A stretch of DNA of 64,000 bases from Yoonia sp. (GTDB taxonomy: Bacteria > Pseudomonadota > Alphaproteobacteria > Rhodobacterales > Rhodobacteraceae), in the NCBI GenBank assembly GCA_029250945.1, contig JAQXEG010000025.1, forward strand, positions 29,614 through 93,613. The letters run 5' to 3'. A program made the position numbers and the translations under genes. The stretch's first letter is position 1. Each line of letters starts with the position of its first letter. The notes under the pieces were generated by a model that saw nothing but the letters and a program-made list of their open reading frames with translations, ran no database searches and was not told the origin of the DNA. This document shows positions 55,975 through 64,000 of the stretch, one piece after another.

Positions 55975-55996
55975 GCGATCTCGCATATCAATTTTG

Positions 55997-56024
55997 AAGG
56001 GCTCCGCAGTGCGGGGCCTTTTTT
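55997..56024 (+). terminator. Rho-independent terminator of the atp operon
   Basis: A stem GGGCTCCGC/GCGGGGCC with one G-T pair and a 3-base loop, flanked by AA and followed by TTTTTT, ends transcription 22 bases after atpC. Confidence 0.92.
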
Positions 56025-56084
56025 CTTGGCAGGCGCGTAAGAATCGCCCTTTTAGGGATTTATTGAATTCCAAGGGCAAAAAAT

Positions 56085-56431
56085 ATGCGCAAATTGGAGA
56101 GCTCTGTCATTGGCATTGAGCAAGGTGACGTGATCTTATTCTCAGATTACGAACATGATGAGGATATGTGGGCTGGGGACGGCCCTCGCGAAATCCGGTT
56201 TGCAGTGTCTTTTTCCGAAAAATATTCGGCTGCACCTAGCGTCTATGTGTCCGTCTCTATGATTGACATGTCGAACGCCGCCAACGCCTGGGCTGACCTG
56301 CAATCGGAAAACGTGACCGCATTAGGTTTCGATATTGTATTCAAGACATGTGCGACACACAGGTCGCCCGCTGTCGGGTTGCTTGGCAATCCATCGGTCC
56401 GATTCAGACCGACGACGTCTGGGAGCTCTAG
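56085..56431 (+). pseudogene. H-type lectin domain protein, frameshifted
   Basis: The reading begins MRKLESSVIGIEQGDVILFSD, then MWAGDGPREIRFAVSFSEKYSAAPSVYVS and GFDIVFKTCA, matching a single H-type lectin domain. After codon GCG at 56352-56354 one base (G) seems lost; in the next frame DTQVARCRVAWQSIG and DDVWEL-stop (56429-56431) complete the domain at the expected length of about 115 residues. The end overlaps the prs stop on the other strand. H-type lectins bind N-acetylgalactosamine-like sugars in animals; the bacterial role is unknown. Confidence 0.82.
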
Positions 56432-57444
56432 GAGCTATACATGCCTTCGTAGATCGGGCCGAGCGTCTTGTGATCGAACAGGGATGATACGGATGTGCCG
56501 TTCCACGTGTTCAGGATCGCTTGGGCAAACATCGGTGCTGTTGGGACGATGCGGATGTTCTTACAGGCCAACACTTCTGGCGTGGCTTCGATTGTATCGG
56601 TGATCACAAGGTTCTTCATCACGGATTTGCTGACACGTTCGATCGCGGGGCCGGACAGGACGCCGTGGGTGATGTAGGAATGGACCTCTTTGGCGCCGTG
56701 TTCCATCAGAACCTCGGCTGCTTTGCACAATGTGCCAGCAGTATCCACGATGTCATCAACGATCAGGCATGTGCGGTCTTTAACGTCGCCGATCACGGTC
56801 ATTTCAGCAACCTCGCCGGGCTTACCGCGGCGTTTGTCGACGATGGACAATGGCGCACCGATCCGCTGGGCCAGATCACGGGCACGGGCCACACCGCCCA
56901 CGTCAGGGGATACAACCATCACGTCGTCCCGCTTGCCCTTGAAATTATGCATCACGTCGAGCGCAAAGATCGGGGAGGCATAAAGGTTATCAACCGGAAT
57001 ATCGAAGAAGCCTTGGATCTGTGTCGCGTGCAGATCAAGGGTCAGGATACGTTCCACGCCCGCCTCGACCAGCATGTTGGCCACAAGCTTTGCAGTAATC
57101 GGTGTGCGTGCCTTTGACCGGCGATCCTGACGGGCATAGCCAAAGTAGGGGATTACAGCCGTGATACGCGCTGCAGAGGACCGGCGCAGCGCATCCGCGA
57201 TGATCAATAATTCCATCAGGTTGTCGTTGGCGGGGTTGGATGTGGGTTGCAGGATATACATATCCTCGCCCCGAACGTTTTCATAAACTTCGACAAAGAT
57301 TTCGCCGTCGTTGAACCGTTCAACCCGCGCATCCACAAGGCCCACATCAATGCCGCGGTGCATGGACATGCGGCGCGCGACCGCTGTGGCCAATGGCTGG
57401 TTTGCGTTGCCGGAAATCAGCTTAGGTTCAAGGTTGTGTGGCAT
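56428..57444 (-). CDS. prs: Ribose-phosphate pyrophosphokinase
   Basis: Prs makes PRPP from ribose 5-phosphate and ATP, for purine, pyrimidine, NAD, His and Trp synthesis. The 338-residue protein has the ATP-binding flexible loop [14 protein letters not shown], the [20 protein letters not shown] signature and the PRPP-binding loop [10 protein letters not shown]. Complete. Confidence 0.96.
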   Translation of the reverse strand: MPHNLEPKLISGNANQPLATAVARRMSMHRGIDVGLVDARVERFNDGEIFVEVYENVRGEDMYILQPTSNPANDNLMELLIIADALRRSSAARITAVIPYFGYARQDRRSKARTPITAKLVANMLVEAGVERILTLDLHATQIQGFFDIPVDNLYASPIFALDVMHNFKGKRDDVMVVSPDVGGVARARDLAQRIGAPLSIVDKRRGKPGEVAEMTVIGDVKDRTCLIVDDIVDTAGTLCKAAEVLMEHGAKEVHSYITHGVLSGPAIERVSKSVMKNLVITDTIEATPEVLACKNIRIVPTAPMFAQAILNTWNGTSVSSLFDHKTLGPIYEGMYSS

Positions 57445-57552
57445 GGGATGTGCGTCCTTTGGCAGAAGGGGTAATGACAGATTCGCGTCGTTGACTTGGG
57501 CCTAGCACACTGCCACGATCACGCAAACAAACACCACCAACTGGAGCATGAA

Positions 57553-58152
57553 ATGCCACATATCGATTACTTCTTTGCAACGCTTTCCCCGTTTACATAC
57601 TTGAACGGCACACGGGTCGAAGAGATTGCAGAAAAGCACGGCGCAACAATTACCTATAAGCCGCTCGATATTATGGGGCTGTTTGGTCGTACCGGTGGCG
57701 TTCCACCAAAGGACCGTCATCCAAATCGTCAGGAATACCGTCTTCAGGATATGCGCCGTCGCGCGGCGTTGGCGGGTTTGCCGCTGAACCTGAAGCCTGC
57801 CAATTGGCCCACGAATGGCGCGCCGTCGGGCTATGCGATAATCGCGGCACAGGCGGCTGGGGGTGGTGACCTTGGCAAACTGGTCCACAGCTTTGGCGCG
57901 GCGTGCTGGGCGCAAGAGCGTGACATTGCAGAGGATGCAGTTGTGCGCGACTGTTTGGAAGGCGCCGGTTTCGACCCTGCGCTTGCGGATAGCGGATTGC
58001 TCACCGGCGCGGAGACGTTTGTCGCCAATTTAGAGGAAGCAGTGCGCCGCGGTGTGTTTGGCGCGCCGTTCTTTATCACTGATCAGGATGAGCGGTTGTG
58101 GGGCCAAGACCGGCTTGATGATCTGGATGCGGTCTTGGCTGGAAAGGTTTAG
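57553..58152 (+). CDS. DsbA-fold 2-hydroxychromene-2-carboxylate isomerase-like protein
   Basis: The 199-residue thioredoxin-fold protein of the DsbA/kappa-GST group has DYFFATLSPFTYLNG with the catalytic Ser position, PLDIMGLFGRTGG and the cis-Pro GAPFFIT. True HCCA isomerases act in naphthalene degradation; none of that pathway is here, so a glutathione-linked detoxifying role is more likely. ATG 57553 follows ctggagcatgaa. It is divergent from prs. Confidence 0.86.
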   Translation: MPHIDYFFATLSPFTYLNGTRVEEIAEKHGATITYKPLDIMGLFGRTGGVPPKDRHPNRQEYRLQDMRRRAALAGLPLNLKPANWPTNGAPSGYAIIAAQAAGGGDLGKLVHSFGAACWAQERDIAEDAVVRDCLEGAGFDPALADSGLLTGAETFVANLEEAVRRGVFGAPFFITDQDERLWGQDRLDDLDAVLAGKV

Positions 58153-58208
58153 GGGGCGCTACCCCCCAACTGACGCCTTCCCCCCGAGGTATTTGGGGCA
58201 AATGGAAG

Positions 58209-59255
58209 TCAGCCATGCAACACATCAAGAAATTGGTCGATGGCGGCATCTGTCATTGACCAGTCACACACAAAGCGTCCGATCAGTGGTGCATCAGGAT
58301 TGCCTTCGTTCGGATCCCCATCCCAGACATAGTAGTTCGCACCAGAGTCAAGCAGGCGTTTGTGATCGCGGCGGGGGAGGCGGGCAAAGATCATGTTTGC
58401 CTCAGGCTCAAACAGAAATTCGGTTGCTGCGTATTTGCGCAGACCTGCCGCAAGCCGCGCACAGTTCGCGTTCGCAGCCGATGCCAGATCGTGCCAGAGG
58501 TTATCGGTTAGATAGGCCTGCATCTGAGCAGAGAGATAGCGGTGTTTGGAGAACAGGTGCCCGCCACGTTTGCGTCGCAGCTCAAATTCCCACGCGAGGT
58601 CGGGATCGAATATCACGCATGCCTCAACACCCAAAAGGCCGTTTTTGGTGCCGCCAAAGCTGACGGTATCAACGCCTGCTTTCCACGTCATTTCAGCCGC
58701 GGTGCAATCCAGCGCGACAAGCGCGTTTGAGAAACGTGCGCCATCAAGGTGGGTTTTGCAGCCGAACCCTTGGGCCACAGCCGTCAGAGCGCGAAGTTCG
58801 TCTAGCGTGTGTACAGTCCCTTTTTCGGTCACTTGGGTGATGGACACGGGCCCGCGTTGTGGTCCGTGCACGCCGCGCGATTGTTCTGCCTCGATCGCGG
58901 CACGAAGCGCATCTGGGGTCATCTTGGCATTCTCGGCGGGAACAAGGGTTAGCTTCGCGCCGGAATAGAATTCGGGGGCGTTGCATTCATCCTCATGGAT
59001 ATGGGCCATGGGGGAGCAAAAGATTGTATCCCACGGGTTCGCCATTGTTGCCAGAAGGATGGAATTTGCCGCGGTGCCAGTTGCGGTCAGGTAAACGGCT
59101 GCCTGAGGGGCATCAAACATGTTGCGCACCATGTTGCGCACGTCGTTCATCTGGGTATCCGCGCCGTAACCTGATTGATAGCCTGCGTTGGCGGCGTTCA
59201 AGGCTTCCATCACCTTGGGGTGGGCGGGGCCTGCGTTGTCGGATGCGAAAAACAT
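58209..59255 (-). CDS. ltaE: Low-specificity L-threonine aldolase
   Basis: This PLP enzyme splits threonine or allo-threonine to glycine and acetaldehyde. The 348-residue protein has the PLP lysine in VSFGGTKNGLLG and the start FASDNAGPAHPKVMEAL. It is adjacent to the YcgN-like gene (start 59255, next stop 59256), so probably cotranscribed. Confidence 0.93.
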   Translation of the reverse strand: MFFASDNAGPAHPKVMEALNAANAGYQSGYGADTQMNDVRNMVRNMFDAPQAAVYLTATGTAANSILLATMANPWDTIFCSPMAHIHEDECNAPEFYSGAKLTLVPAENAKMTPDALRAAIEAEQSRGVHGPQRGPVSITQVTEKGTVHTLDELRALTAVAQGFGCKTHLDGARFSNALVALDCTAAEMTWKAGVDTVSFGGTKNGLLGVEACVIFDPDLAWEFELRRKRGGHLFSKHRYLSAQMQAYLTDNLWHDLASAANANCARLAAGLRKYAATEFLFEPEANMIFARLPRRDHKRLLDSGANYYVWDGDPNEGNPDAPLIGRFVCDWSMTDAAIDQFLDVLHG

Positions 59256-59705
59256 TTAGGTCGGCTCCTCAATGATGTGATTGTCCCAATCGTCCTCTGA
59301 CACTGTATCCTCGGATATCGAGCGGCCTTTCATGGACACCTTGGCGGCGTGGACTGAGGCCGCCTCTCCGCTGATGAGTGGGTGCCAATCATATAGATCA
59401 CGGCCCTCAAAAACGAGGCGGTATGCGCAGGTTTGCGGCAGCCAATACATGTTATCCTCGAGCGATTTTGGCGTCATCACGATGCATTCTGGCACATATT
59501 GGTGGCGGATCGGATAGCGGGTGCATTGGCAAGTATTCCCGTCGAGCAATTTGCACGCCACGCGGGTTAGGGCGACAGTGCCGTCTTCATCCTCAAGCTT
59601 GTTGAGGCAGCATTTACCGCAGCCATCGCAAAGCGCCTCCCACTCGGGGCGGGTCAGGTCATCCATCGGGATGTCGGTCCAGAAATTCGGGCGCAGTTCA
59701 GACAT
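59256..59705 (-). CDS. YcgN/UPF0260 cysteine-cluster protein
   Basis: The 149-residue protein has a cysteine-rich pattern CDGCGKCCLNKL, CKLLDGNTCQCTRYP, C in PECIVMTP and C in PQTCAYRL, fitting the YkgJ/YcgN zinc- or iron-binding family. Function unknown. It overlaps ribF by 8 bases. Confidence 0.9.
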   Translation of the reverse strand: MSELRPNFWTDIPMDDLTRPEWEALCDGCGKCCLNKLEDEDGTVALTRVACKLLDGNTCQCTRYPIRHQYVPECIVMTPKSLEDNMYWLPQTCAYRLVFEGRDLYDWHPLISGEAASVHAAKVSMKGRSISEDTVSEDDWDNHIIEEPT

Positions 59706-60636
59706 TAGACAGGATTTCCCGTGCTTTGGCGCAATCCGCGTCCATTTGGGTGATTAGCGCGTCGAGCCCGTCAAATTTCAACTCTGGTCGCAGGTATTCG
59801 ACCAAGGCCACCGAGACAGTCGTGCCATATAAGTCGCCAGAGAAATCAAAGATGAAGGTTTCGCAATTGGGGCGGTTTTCGCCAAACATCGGGCGGACGC
59901 CGATGGATGCGGCCCCGTCGTAGGTGCCCACATGCGGCCCGTCGCGCACGTCGATTTTCACCGCATAGACCCCGAATTTGGGCGGGTGGAGGCCGTCGAT
60001 CGACATGTTGGCCGTCGGATAGCCAAGATCGCGGCCGCGTTGATCGCCATGGATCACCGTGTTTTCAAGCCGGTGCCAATGGCCCAGCATTTTGGCCGCA
60101 TCTGCGGGGCGGCCGTCGGTCAGCGCCTGCCGGATCGCGGTGGACGACACATCAGCGGCGGCAACTTGCATCATGGGGGCGATTGTCACCCCAAACCCCA
60201 TCTCGGCACCCATTGCGGCCAGATTGGACGCATTGCCGCTGCGGTCTTTGCCAAAGCAGAAATCAGCGCCCACAACGACATGTTTAAGGCCAAGCTGATC
60301 GGCAATCACAGTCTGGGCAAAATCGCGCGCGGGTAGCGCGGCGAGGGCGGCGTTGAACGGCACCTCATAGAGCTTTTTAAGGCCTAGTTTTTCCAGTCGG
60401 TGCGCCTTGGCTTCTGCGTTCATCAGTCGGAACGGATTGGTTTCTTTGGAAAAATAGCTGCGCGGGTGCGGTTCAAACGTCATGATGCCCAATGGTGCGC
60501 CAGTTTCCTGCGCCGCCTTGCGGGTCAGGTCGATGACGGCTTGATGCCCAAGGTGGACCCCATCGAAATTTCCAATCGCGGCGGCGGCACCACGGTCGTC
60601 GGGATCAATGAAATGGGTGTCTCTGATAATACGCAT
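59698..60636 (-). CDS. ribF: Bifunctional riboflavin kinase/FAD synthetase
   Basis: RibF makes FMN then FAD. The 312-residue protein has the N-terminal adenylyltransferase motif GNFDGVHLGHQ and the C-terminal flavokinase motif GYPTANM with the Glu in YLRPELKFDGLDAL. Complete. It serves the many flavoproteins around it (photolyase, LLM oxidoreductase) and dodecin. Confidence 0.96.
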   Translation of the reverse strand: MRIIRDTHFIDPDDRGAAAAIGNFDGVHLGHQAVIDLTRKAAQETGAPLGIMTFEPHPRSYFSKETNPFRLMNAEAKAHRLEKLGLKKLYEVPFNAALAALPARDFAQTVIADQLGLKHVVVGADFCFGKDRSGNASNLAAMGAEMGFGVTIAPMMQVAAADVSSTAIRQALTDGRPADAAKMLGHWHRLENTVIHGDQRGRDLGYPTANMSIDGLHPPKFGVYAVKIDVRDGPHVGTYDGAASIGVRPMFGENRPNCETFIFDFSGDLYGTTVSVALVEYLRPELKFDGLDALITQMDADCAKAREILSNV

Positions 60637-60672
60637 AGGCTTGCGTAACGCGGTGGGCGCGGGCGTGCAAGC

Positions 60673-61116
60673 CTAGTCAAACTTGCGGCTGGGGGCCAAA
60701 ACAGTGGCATCGCCAACAAGCACCTTTTTGTCGTTCACAATGCAGCGGGTGTTCATGGTCACGCGGCGTTTGGAATGGTCAATCTCGGTCACTTCGACCT
60801 CGGCCAGAACCATGTCGCCGGGGCGCACTGGTGCGAGGAATTTGAGCGATTGGCCCAGATAGACTGTGCCGTGTCCGGGCAGTTGTTCACCGATGACCGC
60901 AGACACCAAACCAGCGGTCAACATGCCGTGTGCAATGCGCCCGCCAAAGATTGTATCTTGGGCGTAGTCGTCATCCAGATGGACGGGGTTATGGTCGGTT
61001 GAAACCTCGGCGAACATTTCGATGTCGCGGTCGGACACGACCTTGCGGATCGACCGTGTCATGCCGATTTCGATGTCTTCGATGCAGATGGTACCGCGTG
61101 GTGCGTTGTCCAACAT
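60673..61116 (-). CDS. MaoC-family hot-dog dehydratase
   Basis: The 147-residue protein has the R-hydratase motif with catalytic Asp and His in DHNPVHLDDDYA and the GGRIAHGMLTAGLVS helix. It should hydrate a 2-enoyl-CoA to the (R)-3-hydroxyacyl-CoA (PhaJ-like). Substrate length unknown. It stands 36 bases upstream of ribF on the same strand. Confidence 0.9.
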   Translation of the reverse strand: MLDNAPRGTICIEDIEIGMTRSIRKVVSDRDIEMFAEVSTDHNPVHLDDDYAQDTIFGGRIAHGMLTAGLVSAVIGEQLPGHGTVYLGQSLKFLAPVRPGDMVLAEVEVTEIDHSKRRVTMNTRCIVNDKKVLVGDATVLAPSRKFD

Positions 61117-61198
61117 ATCAATCCCGCCGAGTAATAAAAAGCCATGCGCTATGTTGCGCTTGTAATAATGTTACTTTGCGAGTGCAGAAAGTCAAGCG

Positions 61199-62074
61199 CT
61201 AGCGCAAGAACCCGATGGCATAGGTCGGCGACATTATTTCTTTTTCTAAATAGGATGTTAGCGCATCTGCATCGGGCTGTTCGACTGTTTTGGTCTCTGC
61301 GGCAGCAAGCCCGCCAGTGATAAAGAGCGTATCTAGGTCCTCTTGCACGCCGCCAAGCACATCGGTGCCGATTCCGTCGCCAATACAGATAATGCGCGGC
61401 TCGCTCGATAGCAGTTGCAGCCCCGCAAGGCGCAGGCGCGCAAGATCATAGATTGGCGGATGCGGTTTGCCGAAATACAGGCTTTCGCCGCCCATATCGG
61501 TGTAAAGCTTGGCCAGCGCGCCGGCGCACCATTCTCGGGTCTCGCCACGGTCAACAATGATATCGGGATTCGCGCAGAGCAGTTTCAGACCACGTTCCCG
61601 CGCCAAAAGAAATTCGGGGCGGTTTATGTTGGGGTCCGCTTGGGTATCAAAGGGACCGCAGCACACGATGCCGGTCGCCTCGTCTAGTGGCACCTTTTTG
61701 ATCTCAACCGGATTGTCGAGGACGGACAGTGGTTTAAAGAAATCCGCATCGCGGTGTTCTTCGCCCATGAACCAGACCTTGTCGCCGATGACCCCTTGGA
61801 ACATCGCCGAACGGGCGCTGTCACCAGAGGTGGCGATGGTGTCATAACAATCAGTCGGAATGCCCATGCCCGCGATCTGTTCTGCGACCGAAAAACGGGG
61901 GCGGGGTGAATTGGTGACAAGCACGACAATCCCGCCTTCGGCACGGAATTTCTGCATGGCTGCGACGGCGGCAGTAAACGCCTCGATCCCGTTGTGCATA
62001 CACCCCCATAGATCGACAAATGCCGCATCGTATTGGTCGTAAATATCGCTGAATTTGGTGATGATCTGGGTCAT
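61199..62074 (-). CDS. TIGR01459 family HAD hydrolase
   Basis: The 291-residue HAD IIA phosphatase has motif I in FVDLWGCMHNG (Asp nucleophile; the usual second Asp is Cys-Met here), motif II VTNSPRP, Lys in YFGKPHPPIYD and the final GDGIGTDVLGG. The family substrate is not firmly known (sugar phosphates are suspected). It lies between the ppaC terminator and the MaoC gene. Confidence 0.9.
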   Translation of the reverse strand: MTQIITKFSDIYDQYDAAFVDLWGCMHNGIEAFTAAVAAMQKFRAEGGIVVLVTNSPRPRFSVAEQIAGMGIPTDCYDTIATSGDSARSAMFQGVIGDKVWFMGEEHRDADFFKPLSVLDNPVEIKKVPLDEATGIVCCGPFDTQADPNINRPEFLLARERGLKLLCANPDIIVDRGETREWCAGALAKLYTDMGGESLYFGKPHPPIYDLARLRLAGLQLLSSEPRIICIGDGIGTDVLGGVQEDLDTLFITGGLAAAETKTVEQPDADALTSYLEKEIMSPTYAIGFLR

Positions 62075-62095
62075 GTTGGGTCTGTCGGTAAAAAG

Positions 62096-62125
62096 AAAAG
62101 GGGCGCCAAGATTGGCGCCCCTTTG
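62096..62125 (-). terminator. Rho-independent terminator of ppaC
   Basis: A 10-bp perfect stem GGGGCGCCAA/TTGGCGCCCC with a 2-base loop as drawn (8 bp with a 6-base loop in practice) lies 10 bases after the ppaC stop and is followed on the minus strand by TTTTCTTTTT. Confidence 0.92.
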
Positions 62126-62134
62126 AAATGGAAA

Positions 62135-63061
62135 TTAGGCGGTTTTCAGATTTGGAATAATCTGTTTTTTCCGGCTCATGATGCCCGGAAGAACCACGGT
62201 GTCGCCTGTGACAGTGGCGCCAAACGATGCCTCGGCTACTATTTTGGACAGCGCGTTGGGGATCATCATTGTTGCTTCTTCGTTCAGGATGTCGACGACG
62301 AACAGCAGGACCTGATCAACGCCATCTTCCGCGGCGACGTCTGTCATGGAGGCCATGATGCTGTCCTTGCGGTCCAGCACGATACCGGGTGCTGTGGTTT
62401 CCAGCACGGAGACGCGGAATTTCGTGTCACCGACGGCGTATTCCTTGCTGTCCATGCGCAACAGCTCCGCATCCGAGAAGGACGACACGTCTGATTTCGC
62501 CTCAAACATCTCGGTTGCATGAGCGTTCAGATCGATTTTCAGATCAGCGGCCAGTGCCTCGGCCAATGCTTTGTCAGTAGGCGTTGTGGTGGGGGAGCGG
62601 AATTCCAGCGTGTCAGAGATGATGCACGACAGCATCAGCCCCTTAACGGCGTCCGGCATATGTTCGCCATGTTCACCCATCAGGCCCAGCATGATTGTGG
62701 CCGTGCAAGCCAGTGGACGGATCGTGATGTCGATCGGGCCTGCTGTTTCCAGACCGCCCACCAGCTTGTGGTGGTCGATGATGGCTGTGACATTGGCACC
62801 ATTGATGTTTGCGGGCAGCTCAGCGGGGTTATTGGTGTCCACGATCACGCATTCCTGACCATAGGCCACATCGTCAATGATCGCAGGCTGGTCAAAGCCC
62901 CAACGCTGCGCCACAAAAGCGGCCTCTGTGTTGGGCGTGCCAAGCAAGCGTGCTTCGGCCTTTTGACCGGTGTGGTTCATGAACCATTCCCAGATCAGCG
63001 CAGAGCCGAGTGAGTCGGTATCGGGGGCTTTGTGCCCGAAAATTAGAGTTGTCATTGTCAT
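62135..63061 (-). CDS. ppaC: Manganese-dependent inorganic pyrophosphatase
   Basis: This family II pyrophosphatase of the DHH superfamily has GHKAPDTDS (metal site), VDTNNPAELP, the DHH motif in IIDHHKLVGG and the C-terminal GDTVVLPGIMSRKKQIIP with the substrate-binding SRKKQ. Length 308 is normal. The first ATG (63061) or the one two codons later may start it. Confidence 0.95.
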   Translation of the reverse strand: MTMTTLIFGHKAPDTDSLGSALIWEWFMNHTGQKAEARLLGTPNTEAAFVAQRWGFDQPAIIDDVAYGQECVIVDTNNPAELPANINGANVTAIIDHHKLVGGLETAGPIDITIRPLACTATIMLGLMGEHGEHMPDAVKGLMLSCIISDTLEFRSPTTTPTDKALAEALAADLKIDLNAHATEMFEAKSDVSSFSDAELLRMDSKEYAVGDTKFRVSVLETTAPGIVLDRKDSIMASMTDVAAEDGVDQVLLFVVDILNEEATMMIPNALSKIVAEASFGATVTGDTVVLPGIMSRKKQIIPNLKTA

Positions 63062-63151
63062 AATCCGTTAAATCAGGGAGGATTTGTTGGGGCTTATAAG
63101 AGGGATTGCCGTGGCTGTCACGTTGCAGATTAAACATGGCTGGGTTGACGC

Positions 63152-63820
63152 ATGACGAAACCACGCGAAGCGGATTTATATGCGCCGGTGAAAGCGTATC
63201 TGACCAGTCAAGGATACGATGTGAAGGGTGAGGTTGGCGCAGTTGATGTGATGGCGGTGCGCGGTGATGATCCGCCCGTGTTGGTGGAGTTGAAGCTGGG
63301 ATTTACGCTTGGGTTATTTCATCAAGGTATCGACCGGCTTGCTGTGACCGATCTTGTCTATGTGGCCGTACCTGAGAAGCAAGGAAAGCCGGCCGCGCGT
63401 GCACTGAAAGACAACATCAAGCTGGCCCGCCGTGTGGGGTTAGGCGTGCTGACCGTCAGATTGCGTGATGGCCACGTCACCGCCCATGCCGATCCCGGTG
63501 GCTATGTTCCGCGCAAACAACCTAAAGCGAAAAAGCGCCTTTTGAAAGCATTTGATCGCCTGAAGGGCGACCCCAATGAAGGCGGTGCGACCCGCCACGG
63601 GATTGTCACTGGCTACCGTCAAGATGCATTGCTATGCGCCCGATTTCTGGCGGTGCATGGCCCGAGCACGGGCGCGAAGGTCAAAGAGTGGGCCGAGGTG
63701 CCGACAGCCACGAATATCATGGCCGCGGACCATTATGGCTGGTTCATCCGCGTATCGCGTGGTGTTTACGATCTGACGGATGCGGGTCGTCAGGGGTTGC
63801 GTGACTGGGCCGACGTATAG
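63152..63820 (+). CDS. DUF2161 protein, PD-(D/E)xK nuclease fold
   Basis: The 222-residue protein has the nuclease-like core GEVGAVDVMAV and VLVELKLGFT (D...E-x-K), followed by LFHQGIDRL, typical of DUF2161 putative phosphodiesterases. The C-terminal half looks like a winged-helix region (GAKVKEWAEVPTATNIMAADHYGWFIRV). Whether it cuts DNA is unknown. It is divergent from ppaC over 90 bases. Confidence 0.86.
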   Translation: MTKPREADLYAPVKAYLTSQGYDVKGEVGAVDVMAVRGDDPPVLVELKLGFTLGLFHQGIDRLAVTDLVYVAVPEKQGKPAARALKDNIKLARRVGLGVLTVRLRDGHVTAHADPGGYVPRKQPKAKKRLLKAFDRLKGDPNEGGATRHGIVTGYRQDALLCARFLAVHGPSTGAKVKEWAEVPTATNIMAADHYGWFIRVSRGVYDLTDAGRQGLRDWADV

Positions 63821-63822
63821 AT

Positions 63823-63890
63823 TTCGCCGCAGCAAGCTGCGCTGACACGCCGGGGCCAGCCCCGGACCCCGGAGTATTTTGAAAAAGCGA
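63823..63890 (-). repeat. Intergenic hairpin repeat, copy 2
   Basis: The reverse complement of this stretch matches 5326-5393, including the CCGGGGCTGGCCCCGG core and the CAAAATACTC flank. It lies between the convergent DUF2161 gene and the NTF2-like gene, so again beyond gene 3' ends. The unit may act as a bidirectional terminator. Confidence 0.75.
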
Positions 63891-63894
63891 GTGC

Positions 63895-64000
63895 TTAGCT
63901 GGTTTGGAGGCGTTCGAGGACGTCGAGCCCTTGTTGTTTGAGGAAATAGAGCACGTCGATGAAGATCCAGTTTTCGGCCAGCTTGTCGCCTTCGCGGCGG
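63895..64000 (-). CDS. NTF2/SnoaL-like protein, C-terminal end (start outside window)
   Basis: A minus-strand frame open from the window edge reads REGDKLAENWIFIDVLYFL, KQQGLDVLERLQTS and a TAA at 63895-63897. This is the closing strand and helix of SnoaL-like/nuclear transport factor 2 family proteins (the AENWxxxD segment). Only 34 codons are visible, so nothing more can be said of its substrate. Confidence 0.65.
   Translation of the reverse strand, partial: RREGDKLAENWIFIDVLYFLKQQGLDVLERLQTS

Overview
This 64 kb window is a chromosomal segment of an alphaproteobacterium, almost certainly from the Roseobacter side of Rhodobacteraceae. The evidence is class I lysyl-tRNA synthetase, an F1-only atpHAGDC operon, the SDR/FeS-photolyase pair, nadD-dacB, ybbA-ybbP-tesA, DUF3726, DUF2125, DUF2161 and TIGR01459 proteins, and GC-rich alphaproteobacterial codon use. 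I did not try to name the genus. No rRNA, tRNA, CRISPR array, insertion sequence or prophage was seen.

Layout. 1-7.9 kb: the end of a short-chain dehydrogenase gene, an FeS-type photolyase, a periplasmic MORN-repeat protein, nadE, a DUF1801 protein, gltX and a broken MATE gene. 7.9-13.2 kb: an FtsX-type ABC exporter with a TesA-like esterase, dodecin, a cold-shock protein and a PhnA-like protein. 13.2-19.7 kb: ettA, a decayed PAS-GGDEF-EAL gene, and an aldo-keto reductase plus GH43 xylosidase pair. 19.8-27.8 kb: nadD, dacB, small envelope proteins, class I lysS and acsA. 27.9-35.3 kb: a hemerythrin-LysR pair divergent from a tightly packed six-gene catabolic operon of unknown substrate. 35.3-42.3 kb: a tamA/tamB deletion scar, an uncharacterised gene pair, truA, decayed ycjX and ycjF, a DUF2125 protein and ChaC. 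42.4-50.8 kb: a MotA/MotB-like pair with a very long coiled coil, a broken M23 peptidase, clpA, gloB and a methyltransferase. 51.1-56.0 kb: atpHAGDC. 56-64 kb: a broken H-type lectin gene, prs, an isomerase, threonine aldolase, ribF, a MaoC protein, a HAD hydrolase, Mn-pyrophosphatase, a DUF2161 protein and the end of an NTF2-like gene.

How the genes work together. Most are housekeeping: NAD synthesis (nadD, nadE), aminoacyl-tRNA synthesis (gltX, lysS), ATP synthesis, PRPP, FAD, pyrophosphate removal and acetate activation. The best candidate for an undescribed system is the operon at 29.4-35.3 kb: aldehyde dehydrogenase, luciferase-like flavin monooxygenase, DUF1185 protein, alpha/beta hydrolase, Xsc/IlvB-like ThDP enzyme and a small alpha/beta protein. 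It faces a LysR regulator across an intergenic region that holds a perfect 12-bp palindrome.

The most striking structural theme is gene decay. At least six loci (MATE, GGDEF-EAL, a two-gene remnant near 25.4 kb, tamA/tamB, ycjX, ycjF) have lost their middle while both ends remain. Three others (a small ORF at 13.2 kb, the M23 peptidase, the H-type lectin) carry single nonsense or frameshift lesions. Neighbouring housekeeping genes are intact, which argues against poor base quality as the sole cause. A dispersed intergenic hairpin repeat occurs near both ends of the window.
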